In this document: positions 9,471-17,785 of the stretch, in pieces | Layout of the letters: the number at the start of each line of letters is the position of its first letter | Position numbering within the stretch: position 1 is the first letter of the stretch | Assembly: GCF_003702705.1 (NCBI RefSeq) | Contig: NZ_QZMN01000006.1 | Span: forward strand, 62,001-126,000 | DNA length: 64,000 nt | Direction of reading: 5' to 3' | Origin: Ornithinimicrobium cerasi | Lineage (GTDB): Bacteria > Actinomycetota > Actinomycetes > Actinomycetales > Dermatophilaceae | Program-made: the position numbers and the translations under genes | The notes under the pieces: model-generated | Told to the model about the DNA's origin: nothing | Databases searched by the model: none | Seen by the model: only the letters and a program-made list of their open reading frames with translations

Positions 9471-9916
9471 GGGAGCTCCTCGGGTTCCAGGAAGCGCTCG
9501 ACCGAGCCCGAGGCGTCGGCCGAGGCGGTGAGCCGCAGCCCCGGGATCAGCGTGATGACCCGACCGGTGACGGTGACCGTCACCCGGGCCGTGCCGTCGC
9601 CCCGCTCGTCGTAGGAGCTGGTCACCTCGGGGGCCACCAGCCCGGCCCCGCCGACGTTGGCCGCGAACCGCTCGGTGCGCGCGTGCGCGTCACCCCGCAG
9701 GGCGGCATACGCGCCGGCGTCCTCGGCCAGGCGCAGGTGCGAGACCCCCTCGCGCGCGGCGTGGGTGGCGGCGGCCCGGCCGTAGAAGAAGAACCCGGCC
9801 TGCAGGCTGAAGAAGATCAGCGCCAGCAGGGACGGGGCGACGATCGCCAGCTCCAGCGCGGCCGTGCCGCGCTCGGAGGCTCCACGCAGCGCCCGCCGGT
9901 GGCGGGCGGGCGACAT
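9467..9916 (-). CDS. TadE/TadF-family pseudopilin
   Basis: A 149-residue protein starting at ATG 9914-9916, overlapping the flp stop codon as ATGA. The pseudopilin motif is SERGTAALELAIVAPSLLAL, with the Glu inside the start of a single membrane helix. A short extracellular domain ends RFLEPEELP. It lies directly downstream of the major prepilin gene and upstream of the second TadE gene. Expected role: minor pilin needed for Flp pilus formation. The four-base overlaps on both sides indicate strict co-translation. Confidence 0.88.
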   Translation of the reverse strand: MSPARHRRALRGASERGTAALELAIVAPSLLALIFFSLQAGFFFYGRAAATHAAREGVSHLRLAEDAGAYAALRGDAHARTERFAANVGGAGLVAPEVTSSYDERGDGTARVTVTVTGRVITLIPGLRLTASADASGSVERFLEPEELP

Positions 9917-10125
9917 CAGCAGGTGCCGCCGGCCGCGACGTTGCCGCACTGCTGCACCTGCGCGGCGCGGGTCTGGATGACGTTGAAGACGGCGGCGCCG
10001 ATCAGCGCTGCCGCGACCACGACGACGGCGGCGATGAGCGCCCACTCCAGGGCCGACGCCCCGCGCTCCTTGTCCGCCAGCAGCTGCTCGTGGGCACGGC
10101 GCACGGACTTCTTCATGGACTTCAT
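9916..10125 (-). CDS. flp: Flp-type major prepilin
   Basis: A 69-residue prepilin beginning MKSMKKSVRRAHEQLLADKE. It has a basic leader, then ERGASALEWALIAAVVVV and a hydrophobic helix, and a short tail with two Cys (QQCGNVAAGGTC). Size, single helix and Glu after the processing site fit the Flp family (TIGR02523-like). ATG at 10123-10125 is preferred; a second in-frame ATG lies three codons in. The gene follows tadC by an 88-nt gap, the largest in the cluster, so it may have an extra promoter, as expected for an abundant pilin. No prepilin peptidase gene (tadV) is seen in this window. Confidence 0.9.
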   Translation of the reverse strand: MKSMKKSVRRAHEQLLADKERGASALEWALIAAVVVVAAALIGAAVFNVIQTRAAQVQQCGNVAAGGTC

Positions 10126-10213
10126 CACGGATGGTTCCCCTCGATGTGTGTCGGCGCCCCGCTGCAGAGCGCGGCGCAAGCTTCCCGCGGACGATGGTGC
10201 CATAACGATCGGG

Positions 10214-11173
10214 TCACGTTCCACCCGGACCGAGTGCCTGCTCGCCCATCAGCGCCACCAGGGCGGGGTAGGCGAGGTAGACGAGGAAGGCCACCACGAG
10301 CAGCATCTGGGCGATGAGCATGGACTGCGAGCGCTCACCCTCGTCGCCCTCGGCCTCCGAGAGCTGCTTGCGCCGCATGGTCGTCGCGCGCGCCGAGAGG
10401 GACTGCCGGATCTTCGCGCCGTCGTCCGCGGCGAGGACCAGGGTCCCGGCCAGGCTCTCGAGCTCCTCGAGGCCGATGTCCTTGCCCAGGCGACCCAGCG
10501 CCTCCCAGGGCGTCGTCCCGAAGAGGCGCGCGTTGGCCAGGGTCTGGCGGATCCGGACCACGGACCAGTGGTCGCTCACCGAGGAGGCGGCGAGGAGCGC
10601 CTCGGGCAGGCCGCGCCCGCCAGCGAGGTTCATCGCGACGAGGTCGAGGAAGATGCCAACGGTGCGGCGGAACTCCCGGCGGCGGGCCTCGGCCTCGCTG
10701 CGCAGCGACAGGTCCGGGAGGAAGAAGCCGAGCACGGCGAGCACGAGGGCGAGGGCCAGCGGCACCGTGGGGCCGATATCGAGGCCGCCCAGCCGCAGCG
10801 CCCCCCACACCAGGGGGGCGGTGACCAGCATGATCAGCGCGCCGACGACCTTGGTCGCCAGCATCGCGCCGACGCTGCGGTTGAGGATCGCCAGGTCGGC
10901 CCGCTGCCGGTTCAGCTCCCAGCCACGCTGGGCGGCGAGCACCTCCATCCGGTCGGCGAGGGCGGTCATCAGGCCACGCCCCCGCGAGCTCATGTTGGTG
11001 AACGAGCTGTCGTACTCCGACAGCGTCCGGGTCTGCATCGAGCGCGAGCCGGCGTCGATCCGGGCGACCAGGGAGGCGACGCCGGGCCGGGGGCGCAGGA
11101 GCGCGCGGACGACGAGCCACAGCCCCAGGCCGACGAGTCCGCCGCTGAGCATCGGCCACAGCATGGCGCTCAC
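10214..11173 (-). CDS. tadC: TadC-like inner-membrane platform protein
   Basis: A 319-residue type II secretion F-family protein. The start is GTG 11171-11173, overlapping the tadB stop as GTGA. An N-terminal membrane segment (LSGGLVGLGLWLVVRALL) precedes a cytoplasmic domain and two central helices (ALIMLVTAPLVWGAL and LALALVLAVLGFFLP). The typical F-domain motif is EFRRTVGIFLDLVAMNLAGG, and a C-terminal helix is LLVVAFLVYLAYPALVAL. TadB and TadC form the platform on which the TadA ATPase works. The end of this gene faces the flp leader gap. Confidence 0.9.
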   Translation of the reverse strand: MSAMLWPMLSGGLVGLGLWLVVRALLRPRPGVASLVARIDAGSRSMQTRTLSEYDSSFTNMSSRGRGLMTALADRMEVLAAQRGWELNRQRADLAILNRSVGAMLATKVVGALIMLVTAPLVWGALRLGGLDIGPTVPLALALVLAVLGFFLPDLSLRSEAEARRREFRRTVGIFLDLVAMNLAGGRGLPEALLAASSVSDHWSVVRIRQTLANARLFGTTPWEALGRLGKDIGLEELESLAGTLVLAADDGAKIRQSLSARATTMRRKQLSEAEGDEGERSQSMLIAQMLLVVAFLVYLAYPALVALMGEQALGPGGT

Positions 11174-12141
11174 CGGGCCACCCCCCCGGCCCTGTCGGCC
11201 CCCGCGGCGCGCTCGGCTCGCTGGGCCCGGTCCGCCAGCTCGCGCCGCGTCTCCTCGATCGCCGCCTCCCGGTCCCGCTCGCGGGAGCGCCGGTCGACGA
11301 CGAGGAAGCGGTTGAGCTTCTGCGGCTCCGAGAGGCGCCGCATCCAGAGCAGGCCACCGGCGAAGAGCAGCGCGACGACCACGAGCACGGCCTGGCCGAG
11401 CAGCGTCGTGTAGGGCTGCACGTAGACCTGGTTGAACAGCGCCAGGCCCCCCATCACCGAGAGCACGATGACGACGATGATCTTCACCGACCGCCGGATG
11501 GAGCGCCGGCTCGCCGAGATGCGCCGGCGCATGTCGAGCTCCTCGCGGGTGGACTGGGCCAGGGCGCCCAGCACGTCCCGCAGGCCGGGGCCGCGGAGCC
11601 GGGCGTTGAGGACCAGCGCCGCGCAGATGACGTCGGCGGAGGGGTCGTCGAGGTCCTCCGCGAAGGCGATGAGGGCGTCCGGCAGCGGCTCCCGGATCCG
11701 GAGGCGGTCGACGAGCAGGTTGAGCGAGGAGCGGATCGCCGGGTTGGCGTTGACCGCGGTGGCCGGGATCGCCTGCTCCAGGCCGACAGCCCCGGCGATG
11801 GTGTCCCGCAACGACTCCGTCCACGTGGCGAGCGCCTCGAGCTTGGTGATGCCCTGGGTCTCACCCCTGGCATCCCCGGTGATCTGGTCCCACAGCCCCG
11901 CGAGCAGGCCGATGCCGACCGCCGCCACCACCCACCGGGTCAGGAGCAGCGTGAGCAGCCCGGCACCGAGTCCGACGAGGAGCCTGGTGCTGACCCCGCG
12001 CAGGGTGAGGTTGCTGAACCGCCGGGGGGTGCCCGGGTCCCGCTCGGGCAGCCCGACGACGGCCAGGACGGCGACGTAGAGGCCGAGACCGACGAGAGCC
12101 CCGGTGGCCATCGGGAGGAGGAGCGAGGTGAGCTGCGTCAT
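11170..12141 (-). CDS. tadB: TadB-like inner-membrane platform protein
   Basis: A 323-residue T2SS F-domain protein starting at ATG 12139-12141, 7 nt after the tadA stop. It has N-terminal helices (GALVGLGLYVAVLAVVGL, then LLVGLGAGLLTLLLTRWVV), the F domain with LATWTESLRDTIAGAVGLEQ and DVLGALAQSTREELDMRR, and two C-terminal helices. The C-terminus ends in a charged, Arg/Glu/Ala-rich tail (RERDREAAIEETRRELADRA), probably a cytoplasmic coiled coil. Partner of TadC and TadA in Flp pilus assembly. Confidence 0.9.
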   Translation of the reverse strand: MTQLTSLLLPMATGALVGLGLYVAVLAVVGLPERDPGTPRRFSNLTLRGVSTRLLVGLGAGLLTLLLTRWVVAAVGIGLLAGLWDQITGDARGETQGITKLEALATWTESLRDTIAGAVGLEQAIPATAVNANPAIRSSLNLLVDRLRIREPLPDALIAFAEDLDDPSADVICAALVLNARLRGPGLRDVLGALAQSTREELDMRRRISASRRSIRRSVKIIVVIVLSVMGGLALFNQVYVQPYTTLLGQAVLVVVALLFAGGLLWMRRLSEPQKLNRFLVVDRRSRERDREAAIEETRRELADRAQRAERAAGADRAGGVAR

Positions 12142-12148
12142 ACCCCGG

Positions 12149-13507
12149 TCAGTCCCAGCGTGAGATCGGGGTGGGCGTGTAGCCGTGCGGCACGAGGTCG
12201 TCGATGCACTCGATCGGCGCCTTGGCCCGCGCGAACCCGTCCGGGCCGGCGGCGAAGACCTCCGAGGACAGCACGCGGCCGTCGATGCCGGTGACCTCGC
12301 GGATCGACTGCACCCCGCGGGCGAGCCCCCCACCGGTGGCGTGGTCGTTCTTCTTGCGCATGAAGACGACGAAGTTGATCGAGCCGGCGATGAGCATGTG
12401 CGTCGCCTCGACCGGGAGGTTCTCCTCGGCCTGCAGCGCGTAGGTCGCGATGCGGTTGAAGACCTCCATCGAGGAGTTGGCGTGGATCGTGGACAGCGAT
12501 CCGTCGTTGCCCTGGCTCATCGCGTTGAGCATCGTGACGATCTCGTCACCGAGGACCTCGCCGACGATGACGCGCGAGGGGTTCATCCGCAGGCTGCGGC
12601 GGACCAGCTCGGCCATCGTCACCGCGCCCATCCCCTCGGAGTTGGGCAGGCGCTCCTCGAACGCGACGACGTTGGGATGCTGGTCCTCGAACTTGTCCAG
12701 CCCCAGCTCCAACGCCCGCTCGACGGTGACGAGGCGCTCCTCCGGCGGGATCTCCGCAGCCAGCGCACGCAGCATCGTCGTCTTGCCCGAGTTGGTGGCG
12801 CCCGCGATCATGATGTTCTTGCGCGCCGCCACCGCCGCCTTGAGGAAGCGCATGACGTCCTCGGTGAAGGTGTTGGTCGCCAGCAGGTCCTCGAGGCGCA
12901 CCTCGCCCAGGCGGGCGCGGCGGATCGAGAGGCTGGGCCGCTGGCACACGCCCATCACGGCCGAGAGCCGCGACCCGTCGGGCAGGCGCAGGTCCAGCTG
13001 CGGGTTGGCCGAGTCGAAGGGGCGGGAGGTGAGGCCGACGTTGGCGGCGAGGATCTGGATCAGCTCGATGAGCTCCTCGTCGCTGTCCGCGACGGGCGGC
13101 GCGAGCTCCTCGTGGCCGTCCGCGTAGCCCACGAACACCCGGTCGCAGCCGTTGATGTCGATGTTCTCGACCTCACGGTCCTCCAGCAGGGGCTGCAGTC
13201 GACCCACGCCGAACAGCGCGGCGTGGATGGCCGCCGCGATCCGCTCCTCCTGCTCGGCCGTCGGCGGGACGAGGCCCTCGCTGATCTGCAGGGTGGCGTG
13301 GTCCTCGAGGACCTGGACGATGAGGGAACGGGCGAAGTGCCGCTCGTCCTCGCTCGTCATCGGGGAGCGCCCCGCGACCTCGTCGCGGCGGCGCTGCTGG
13401 TTGAGGCGGTCCGCGACCTGGGCGCGCAGGGTGCGGACCAGGGTGTTGGTGGCCGCCATCTCGGCGGGCGTGCCGGCGGGCAGCACGCTGGGTGTGGGCA
13501 GGCTCAC
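12149..13507 (-). CDS. tadA: TadA/CpaF-type pilus assembly ATPase
   Basis: A 452-residue secretion ATPase of the VirB11/CpaF group that powers Flp pilus assembly. Walker A is GATNSGKTT near residues 233-241; Walker B and Asp-box region is RVIVGEVLGDE near 310; the His-box is GSLSTIHANSS. I chose GTG 13505-13507 because it overlaps the tadZ stop as GTGA and lies 8 nt from AGGAGG; another GTG three codons upstream would sit directly on the Shine-Dalgarno sequence. An N-terminal helical domain precedes the ATPase core, as in CpaF. It is the energy source of the cluster. Confidence 0.94.
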   Translation of the reverse strand: MSLPTPSVLPAGTPAEMAATNTLVRTLRAQVADRLNQQRRRDEVAGRSPMTSEDERHFARSLIVQVLEDHATLQISEGLVPPTAEQEERIAAAIHAALFGVGRLQPLLEDREVENIDINGCDRVFVGYADGHEELAPPVADSDEELIELIQILAANVGLTSRPFDSANPQLDLRLPDGSRLSAVMGVCQRPSLSIRRARLGEVRLEDLLATNTFTEDVMRFLKAAVAARKNIMIAGATNSGKTTMLRALAAEIPPEERLVTVERALELGLDKFEDQHPNVVAFEERLPNSEGMGAVTMAELVRRSLRMNPSRVIVGEVLGDEIVTMLNAMSQGNDGSLSTIHANSSMEVFNRIATYALQAEENLPVEATHMLIAGSINFVVFMRKKNDHATGGGLARGVQSIREVTGIDGRVLSSEVFAAGPDGFARAKAPIECIDDLVPHGYTPTPISRWD

Positions 13508-14472
13508 CGCCGCCACCTCCTCTTCCTCGGCGGGGTCGAGTCGGCGGAGCGGCCCGGACCGCCGTCCTCGGGTATGCCGTCCTCGTGCCGCTCAGGCGCG
13601 CCACCCGAGCGGGCGGCCGACCTGGCGTCGCGGCGGGTGGTGAAGGACGTCGCGGGCTCGGGACGGCGGTCGGGCTCCGGCTGGCGCTCGGGCTCGGGGT
13701 CGGGCTGGATCACCGGGCCGACGGCGGCGACCAGCCGCTGGACGAGCGAGCCGCCCGAGCGGACGAGCATGGTCCGCTCGGGGCGGGCGACCGGGTCGCC
13801 GTGGAACAACCGCTCGGCGCGGGCGTCGAGGGCCACCTGGCCGAGGTCGAGGACGTCGGGCAGGTCGCCGCGCACGGTCGCGACGGCCGAGCTGGCCTCC
13901 CCCTGGTGCTGGACGTCCTCGACGCAGACGAGGCCGAGGCGCGGCGCGTCGGGGCCGAGCACCCGGAACGTGTCGTGGAGGGCCGCGACCCGCTGCCGCA
14001 TGTGCATGACGCTGGCCGGGTTCGGCCGCACCACGCCGACGGCCAGGTCGCCGCGCTGGACCAGGCCGAGCTGGCCGGCGCGCAGCGACAGCGCGCCCGC
14101 GTCCACGATCACGTCATACCCGGGGAGCTCGCGGAAGGAGCGGGCCAGGGTCGGCCAGAGCGACCCCGCCGCGTCGGACTGCTCGGGCGACTCGAGGCCG
14201 ACGAGGATCCGCTGGCCGCCGGTGACGACCTGGCTGTGGTCGAGGACCACCCCCGGCGCCAGTCCGTGCCGCGCGAGCGGGAGCAGGGTGAGCAGGCCGG
14301 GGTGCTGGGTCAGGGCGGTGCCCGACTCGTTCGGGAGGCGCATCTGCAGGTCGCCCCCCGCGCCGTCGGCGTCGACGAGCAGCGTCGGGCGGGGCCAGAG
14401 AGCCGCGACGAGCATCGCGGTGCTCGTCACGCCCGGGGCGCCCTTGGCGCTGAAGAAGCTGATCAGTGCCAC
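13504..14472 (-). CDS. tadZ: TadZ/CpaE-like MinD-family protein
   Basis: A 322-residue protein with a MinD/ParA-type fold at the N-terminus (MALISFFSAKGAPGVTSTAM). The deviant Walker A KGAPGVTST keeps the Gly and Thr but lacks the second Lys. The strand LLVDADGAGGDLQMRL and DVIVDAGAL follow. TadZ proteins position the pilus machine in the cell. The C-terminal ~70 residues are disordered and rich in Pro, Arg and Glu, and probably serve as a linker or docking tail. The GTG start at 14470-14472 lies 7 nt after the cpaB stop; the 3' end overlaps tadA. Confidence 0.85.
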   Translation of the reverse strand: MALISFFSAKGAPGVTSTAMLVAALWPRPTLLVDADGAGGDLQMRLPNESGTALTQHPGLLTLLPLARHGLAPGVVLDHSQVVTGGQRILVGLESPEQSDAAGSLWPTLARSFRELPGYDVIVDAGALSLRAGQLGLVQRGDLAVGVVRPNPASVMHMRQRVAALHDTFRVLGPDAPRLGLVCVEDVQHQGEASSAVATVRGDLPDVLDLGQVALDARAERLFHGDPVARPERTMLVRSGGSLVQRLVAAVGPVIQPDPEPERQPEPDRRPEPATSFTTRRDARSAARSGGAPERHEDGIPEDGGPGRSADSTPPRKRRWRR

Positions 14473-14479
14473 GACGACC

Positions 14480-15160
14480 TCACTCGGTGCGCCAGTCGAC
14501 CACCGGCGCCGTGTCGGCCGGCAGCACGGCGAGCGCAGCCGACCCGCTCGAGCTGGCCGCGATGACCGCGGGGGCGTCGGCCTCGGGGACGAGGAGGGTG
14601 ACGTGCACGCTGTCGCTCGTCGTGCTGGCCGCGCCCACCGAGACGACCTTGGCCGCCGTCACCAGCTCCTCGGTCTCCCCCGTCTCACCGACCGCGGCCG
14701 CCGGGGGGACCTGGAAGACGCGGACGATGTCGTTGACGCGGAAGACGTCGGCCGGACGACCCGGGAGCGGGACCAGCACGCCGACCTGGGTCGACCCGGC
14801 GGGAGCCATCGTGCTCGCGGTGAACATCTGCGGGGCCAGGACGGAGTTGGCCGGGATGTGGGTCAGGGCGGAGGCGCCGACGAAGTTGTCGATCGCGGTG
14901 GCGCCGATGAGCTGGGTCTCGCCGTCGTCCCAGGCCATCTCGACGACCCGGAGGTCCTCACGGGTCAGGACCTCACCCTGCTCGATCGGACCGGCCGCCA
15001 TGAGCACCTCGGTGCGCTCCCCCGTCCGGTAGACGAGGAGCGCGCTGCCGAGCGCCCCCAGCAGGACGAGGAGCAGCGCGAGCGCGGCGAGCGCGGGCCG
15101 TCGGTCGCGGGACCGGGCGGGCAGACGGGTGGGCGCGGCGGAACGCGCGGACGTACTCAT
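14480..15160 (-). CDS. cpaB: CpaB/RcpC-like SAF-domain pilus protein
   Basis: A 226-residue membrane protein with one N-terminal helix (LAALALLLVLLGALGSALLV) and an SAF domain (IEQGEVLTREDLRVVEM ... VLAPQMF) followed by a RcpC/CpaB-type domain (GVLVPLPGRPADVFRVNDIV). CpaB proteins are periplasmic/envelope components of Flp pili. The ATG start at 15158-15160 has GGGGAG upstream. It is the first gene of the long minus-strand Tad operon; its promoter must lie in the ~145-nt gap shared with the divergent HAD gene. Confidence 0.87.
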   Translation of the reverse strand: MSTSARSAAPTRLPARSRDRRPALAALALLLVLLGALGSALLVYRTGERTEVLMAAGPIEQGEVLTREDLRVVEMAWDDGETQLIGATAIDNFVGASALTHIPANSVLAPQMFTASTMAPAGSTQVGVLVPLPGRPADVFRVNDIVRVFQVPPAAAVGETGETEELVTAAKVVSVGAASTTSDSVHVTLLVPEADAPAVIAASSSGSAALAVLPADTAPVVDWRTE

Positions 15161-15305
15161 GGTGATGTGGTCTCCCCCTCCGGACGCCCGGAGCACTCCT
15201 CGAGAATCAGGGCGGACGTCACAGTACCCGGTCGGGGCGACCTCCCGGAAACCGGCACGATCGGCACGTCTGGGGGTCTCTAGGGTGCGGGCTAGACTCA
15301 CGCAG

Positions 15306-16136
15306 ATGGGTGCAGAGGGTCTGAGCGGGGCGTCGGTGGGTGCCCGGGTGGTGGTGCGCCACCTCATCGAGGACGGCGCCCGGGCCACCGACCTGCTCGG
15401 CGAGCTCGCCCACCGCGACGCCGAGACCATCACCGTGCGGACGCGGCGTGGTCCGGTGACCGTGGCCCTCGAGGACGTCGTCGTCGCCAAGGTGGTGCCG
15501 GCGGTGACGGGGCGTGGCTGGCGGGTCGCCGCTTTCCTGCGCCGGGCAGGGGTGGCCGTCCTGGACCTGGACGGCGTGCTGCGCACCTTCGACACCGACG
15601 GGGAGCTCGGGCGCGCGGGGCAGGCGCTGGGGATGGGCCCCGGGGAGCTCCTGGAGCTCGCGTTCGCGCTGCCCGAGGCGCGAGCCATGGTCGTCGGGCG
15701 CGCGTGCCACGCCGACTGGATGGCGGCGGTGCGCCGGCGCTTGCTCGAGGCCCATCCGGGCGAGGCGGTCGAGCACCTGGTCGCCACCTGGTTGGCCGAC
15801 CACGGCACGCCGGTCGCCGCGACGGTGGGTCTTGTCGACGAGCTGCTGGACGCCGGGACCCCCGTCTTCGTGTTCACCAACGGCACCGACCGGGTGCCCG
15901 AGGAACTGGTCCGCATGGGGCTGGAGCGGCTGGTGCCCACCTTGCTCAACGCCCACGACCTCGGCTCCGCCAAGCCCGACCCCGAGGCGTATGCCGCCGC
16001 GCACGCCGAGATCGAGCGGCACCTGGCGCGGGTGGTCGGGCGCGCGGAGGTGCACTTCACCGACGACCGGCCGGACAACGTCGACGCCGCCCGGGCCTTC
16101 GGCTGGCAGGCGCGCGTCTTCACTCCGGAGCGCTGA
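15306..16136 (+). CDS. HAD-family hydrolase with N-terminal SH3-like domain
   Basis: A 276-residue protein. The first ~65 residues (GARVVVRHLIEDGARATDLL ... VALEDVVVAKVVPA) resemble the small SH3-like domain at the front of Rv0428c-type acetyltransferases. The rest is a HAD phosphatase: motif I VLDLDGVLRTFD with the Asp pair, motif II VFTNGT, the Lys of motif III in SAKPDPEAY, and motif IV FTDDRPDNV. Substrate unknown. ATG 15306 is chosen because it precedes the SH3-like domain directly. The gene diverges from the Tad operon. The combination of this N-terminal domain with a HAD core is unusual. Confidence in HAD is high, in the N-terminal assignment moderate. Confidence 0.85.
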   Translation: MGAEGLSGASVGARVVVRHLIEDGARATDLLGELAHRDAETITVRTRRGPVTVALEDVVVAKVVPAVTGRGWRVAAFLRRAGVAVLDLDGVLRTFDTDGELGRAGQALGMGPGELLELAFALPEARAMVVGRACHADWMAAVRRRLLEAHPGEAVEHLVATWLADHGTPVAATVGLVDELLDAGTPVFVFTNGTDRVPEELVRMGLERLVPTLLNAHDLGSAKPDPEAYAAAHAEIERHLARVVGRAEVHFTDDRPDNVDAARAFGWQARVFTPER

Positions 16137-16195
16137 CCTTCTCGGCCGCCGGCCGTCACGCACCGGTGGTGGCCTGCGGACGCTTGCCGTCGACG

Positions 16196-16239
16196 TCCGC
16201 GGCGAGTTGTGGCCCCTGGAGGGGCCACGAACCGCCGCA
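16196..16239. repeat. Palindromic element, copy 1 of the pair around the AbiEi/DUF559 gene
   Basis: The core hairpin is GTGGCCCC-TGGA-GGGGCCAC at 16209-16228 (8-bp stem, 4-nt loop). It is extended on the right by GAACCGCCGCA, which pairs imperfectly with CGCGGCGAGTT on the left, giving arms of about 19 nt with four mismatches. The copy at 17333-17374 has the same core and tail. Position: 65 nt beyond the 3' end of the minus-strand AbiEi/DUF559 gene. Confidence 0.8.
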
Positions 16240-16303
16240 CTTGCCTGACGGAGCCGACGTCGGCAGCCCTGTTCGCGGGCGGTACTGCCGTCAACGTCTG
16301 CCC

Positions 16304-17269
16304 TCAGCCGCCGGCCGCGGTGGCCGGAGGCCCCTGCAGGCGGGGGTCGCGAGCCAGCGCGCAGCTCGGGGAGCAGGCCCGCGGATGTCCCGTCCAGCCA
16401 CGGGCGCGTTGCACCACGGCGACGTCCGCAGCCAGCTCGCAGGGGGTGACCACCACGTCAACCCAGCAGGCCCGAAGCGTGATCCGACCTTCACCGGCGT
16501 TGCGACGGTCCCGGGATCGGTCGTCCCGGAACTTCCCGCGGTGGTAGAGCTCACCGTCGATCTCCATCCCGATCCCGCGCTCCTCATCGAGGAAGTCCAG
16601 CCGTCGAACGCGACGACGGGCAGCTGAGTGCGTGCCGTCCAGGGGGGCCTGAGGCGTCATGGGTGGCAGGCCGTGCGGGCGCTCGACCGCCGTGACGTAG
16701 CGCCACTCCGCACCGCTCTCGAGCCCGAGCTCGGCGGCCTCAAGGACGGCGTCGAGCTCCTGCCGACGCGGGTGGCGGGGGTGGTGAGCCAGCTCCGCGC
16801 GCAGGGCGGCCGGTGTCGACCGTCGCGGGGCGCACGCCCTGGCCAGCAGACCGACGACGTCGTCGACGTCCCAGGTGACCAGAGCTGCGACATCCAGGAC
16901 CGTCTGGTGCAACCCCATGACCGGGATCCCCTGCGACCTGGCGGTCGTCAGTCGCCGGCGCCGGCGGACCCTGACCCCCGGCAGCCTCGTCAGCACCTGG
17001 CGGTCCACCGGGACGGCGACCGTGAGGAAGGACGGCTCCCGGGTGCTGAGCCCCCAGAGCACGAGGGCGCACTCGCCGCTGGCCACCGCACCGCGCCCGG
17101 CTGCCAGGACAGCGGCCGCCATCCGCTCCCGCCAGGTGAGTGGTCCCGCGTGGGTCACCAGGACCCCGCGGAAGGGCCGCTGCCAGCGACCGCGGGCCAC
17201 AGCCACGCGGAGCTCCTTGGCGCTGTGCCCCGCAGCCAGTGCCTGCTGACGCGTCATCACCCTCCGCAT
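16304..17269 (-). CDS. AbiEi-type winged-helix protein with DUF559 (Vsr-fold) C-terminus
   Basis: A protein of about 321 residues. The N-terminal ~60 residues (MTRQQALAAGHSAKELRVAV, ARGRWQRPFRGV) match the AbiEi antitoxin winged helix. The C-terminal ~100 residues are DUF559/Vsr-like: GMEIDGELYH gives the Glu-Asp and Tyr-His of the endonuclease-like core, followed by DDRSRDRRNAGEGRITLRAC. ATG 17267-17269 is one option; GTG 17315-17317 would add 16 codons. No partner AbiEii toxin is adjacent, so the gene is an orphan. Two near-identical palindromes bracket it, and a second gene of the same architecture at 36225-37130 is bracketed by a different pair. Nuclease activity is inferred. Confidence 0.78.
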   Translation of the reverse strand: MRRVMTRQQALAAGHSAKELRVAVARGRWQRPFRGVLVTHAGPLTWRERMAAAVLAAGRGAVASGECALVLWGLSTREPSFLTVAVPVDRQVLTRLPGVRVRRRRRLTTARSQGIPVMGLHQTVLDVAALVTWDVDDVVGLLARACAPRRSTPAALRAELAHHPRHPRRQELDAVLEAAELGLESGAEWRYVTAVERPHGLPPMTPQAPLDGTHSAARRRVRRLDFLDEERGIGMEIDGELYHRGKFRDDRSRDRRNAGEGRITLRACWVDVVVTPCELAADVAVVQRARGWTGHPRACSPSCALARDPRLQGPPATAAGG

Positions 17270-17332
17270 GAGCAGGACCGTGCCACGGACGCGGGAGCCC
17301 AGGTCGCGGTCATCCACAGGTCCGGACGGCAG

Positions 17333-17374
17333 TGCGGCGGTTCATGGCCCCCAGGGGGGCCACGATCCGCCGCA
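17333..17374. repeat. Palindromic element, copy 2 of the pair around the AbiEi/DUF559 gene
   Basis: A 42-nt near-perfect palindrome. The left arm TGCGGCGGTTCATGGCCCCC pairs with the right arm GGGGGCCACGATCCGCCGCA with two mismatches and a 2-nt centre. The core and right arm match the copy at 16196-16239 (shared run GGGGCCACGA, then CCGCCGCA). It lies just upstream of the AbiEi/DUF559 gene, between it and the rhodanese gene. It could also act as a terminator for the rhodanese gene, but the sequence-level match to copy 1 goes beyond hairpin shape. Confidence 0.85.
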
Positions 17375-17420
17375 GAGATCGAGGCACGCCAGCCGGCGGG
17401 GGCAGCGGGGCGTGAATCAC

Positions 17421-17750
17421 TCAGACGACGTGCGGCTCCCCGCCGGTCTCGCTGGTCATGGCCTTGCCGGAGGCGTGCCAGGCCTTCATCCCACCCTCGA
17501 CGTTCACCACGTCGAACCCCTGCTGCACCAACCACTGCACGGCGCGGCCGGAACGTCCGCCGCTGCGGCACACGATGGGCAGCGACTCGTCGGTGGCGGG
17601 CAGCTCGTCCAGGCGCGCGGGGATGTCCCCGAGCGGCAGGTGGACGGCACCGGGGGCGTGGCCGGCTATCCACTCGTCGTGCTCGCGGACGTCGATGACG
17701 AGGGCGTCGTCGGGCAGGTCGGTCGGGAGCACCGTGGGGATCTCGCTCAT
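17421..17750 (-). CDS. Single-domain rhodanese-like sulfurtransferase
   Basis: A 109-residue rhodanese. Landmarks are LVIDVREHDEWIAGHAPGAV and the active-site loop CRSGGRSGRA with catalytic Cys near residue 62. GFDVVNVEGGMKAW is the usual C-terminal signature. ATG 17748-17750 was chosen; an ATG three codons earlier is possible. Single-domain rhodaneses carry persulfide sulfur in the cytoplasm; the acceptor is unknown. The gene is 36 nt upstream... in reading order it follows the Fpg/Nei gene on the minus strand, so it may be the last gene of that operon. Confidence 0.9.
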   Translation of the reverse strand: MSEIPTVLPTDLPDDALVIDVREHDEWIAGHAPGAVHLPLGDIPARLDELPATDESLPIVCRSGGRSGRAVQWLVQQGFDVVNVEGGMKAWHASGKAMTSETGGEPHVV

Positions 17751-17785
17751 ACGCCCCATCCTCGCACCGCTCGCGACGGACGTCG

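Noticed and set aside
15240-15270. Third copy of the AACGGGCACGATC element (ACCGGCACGATCGGCAC)
   Set aside because: Only the short CGGCACGATC-type word is shared; the rest of the element is absent.
16304-17269. Complete AbiE toxin-antitoxin system
   Set aside because: No AbiEii nucleotidyltransferase toxin gene is adjacent to either AbiEi-like gene.
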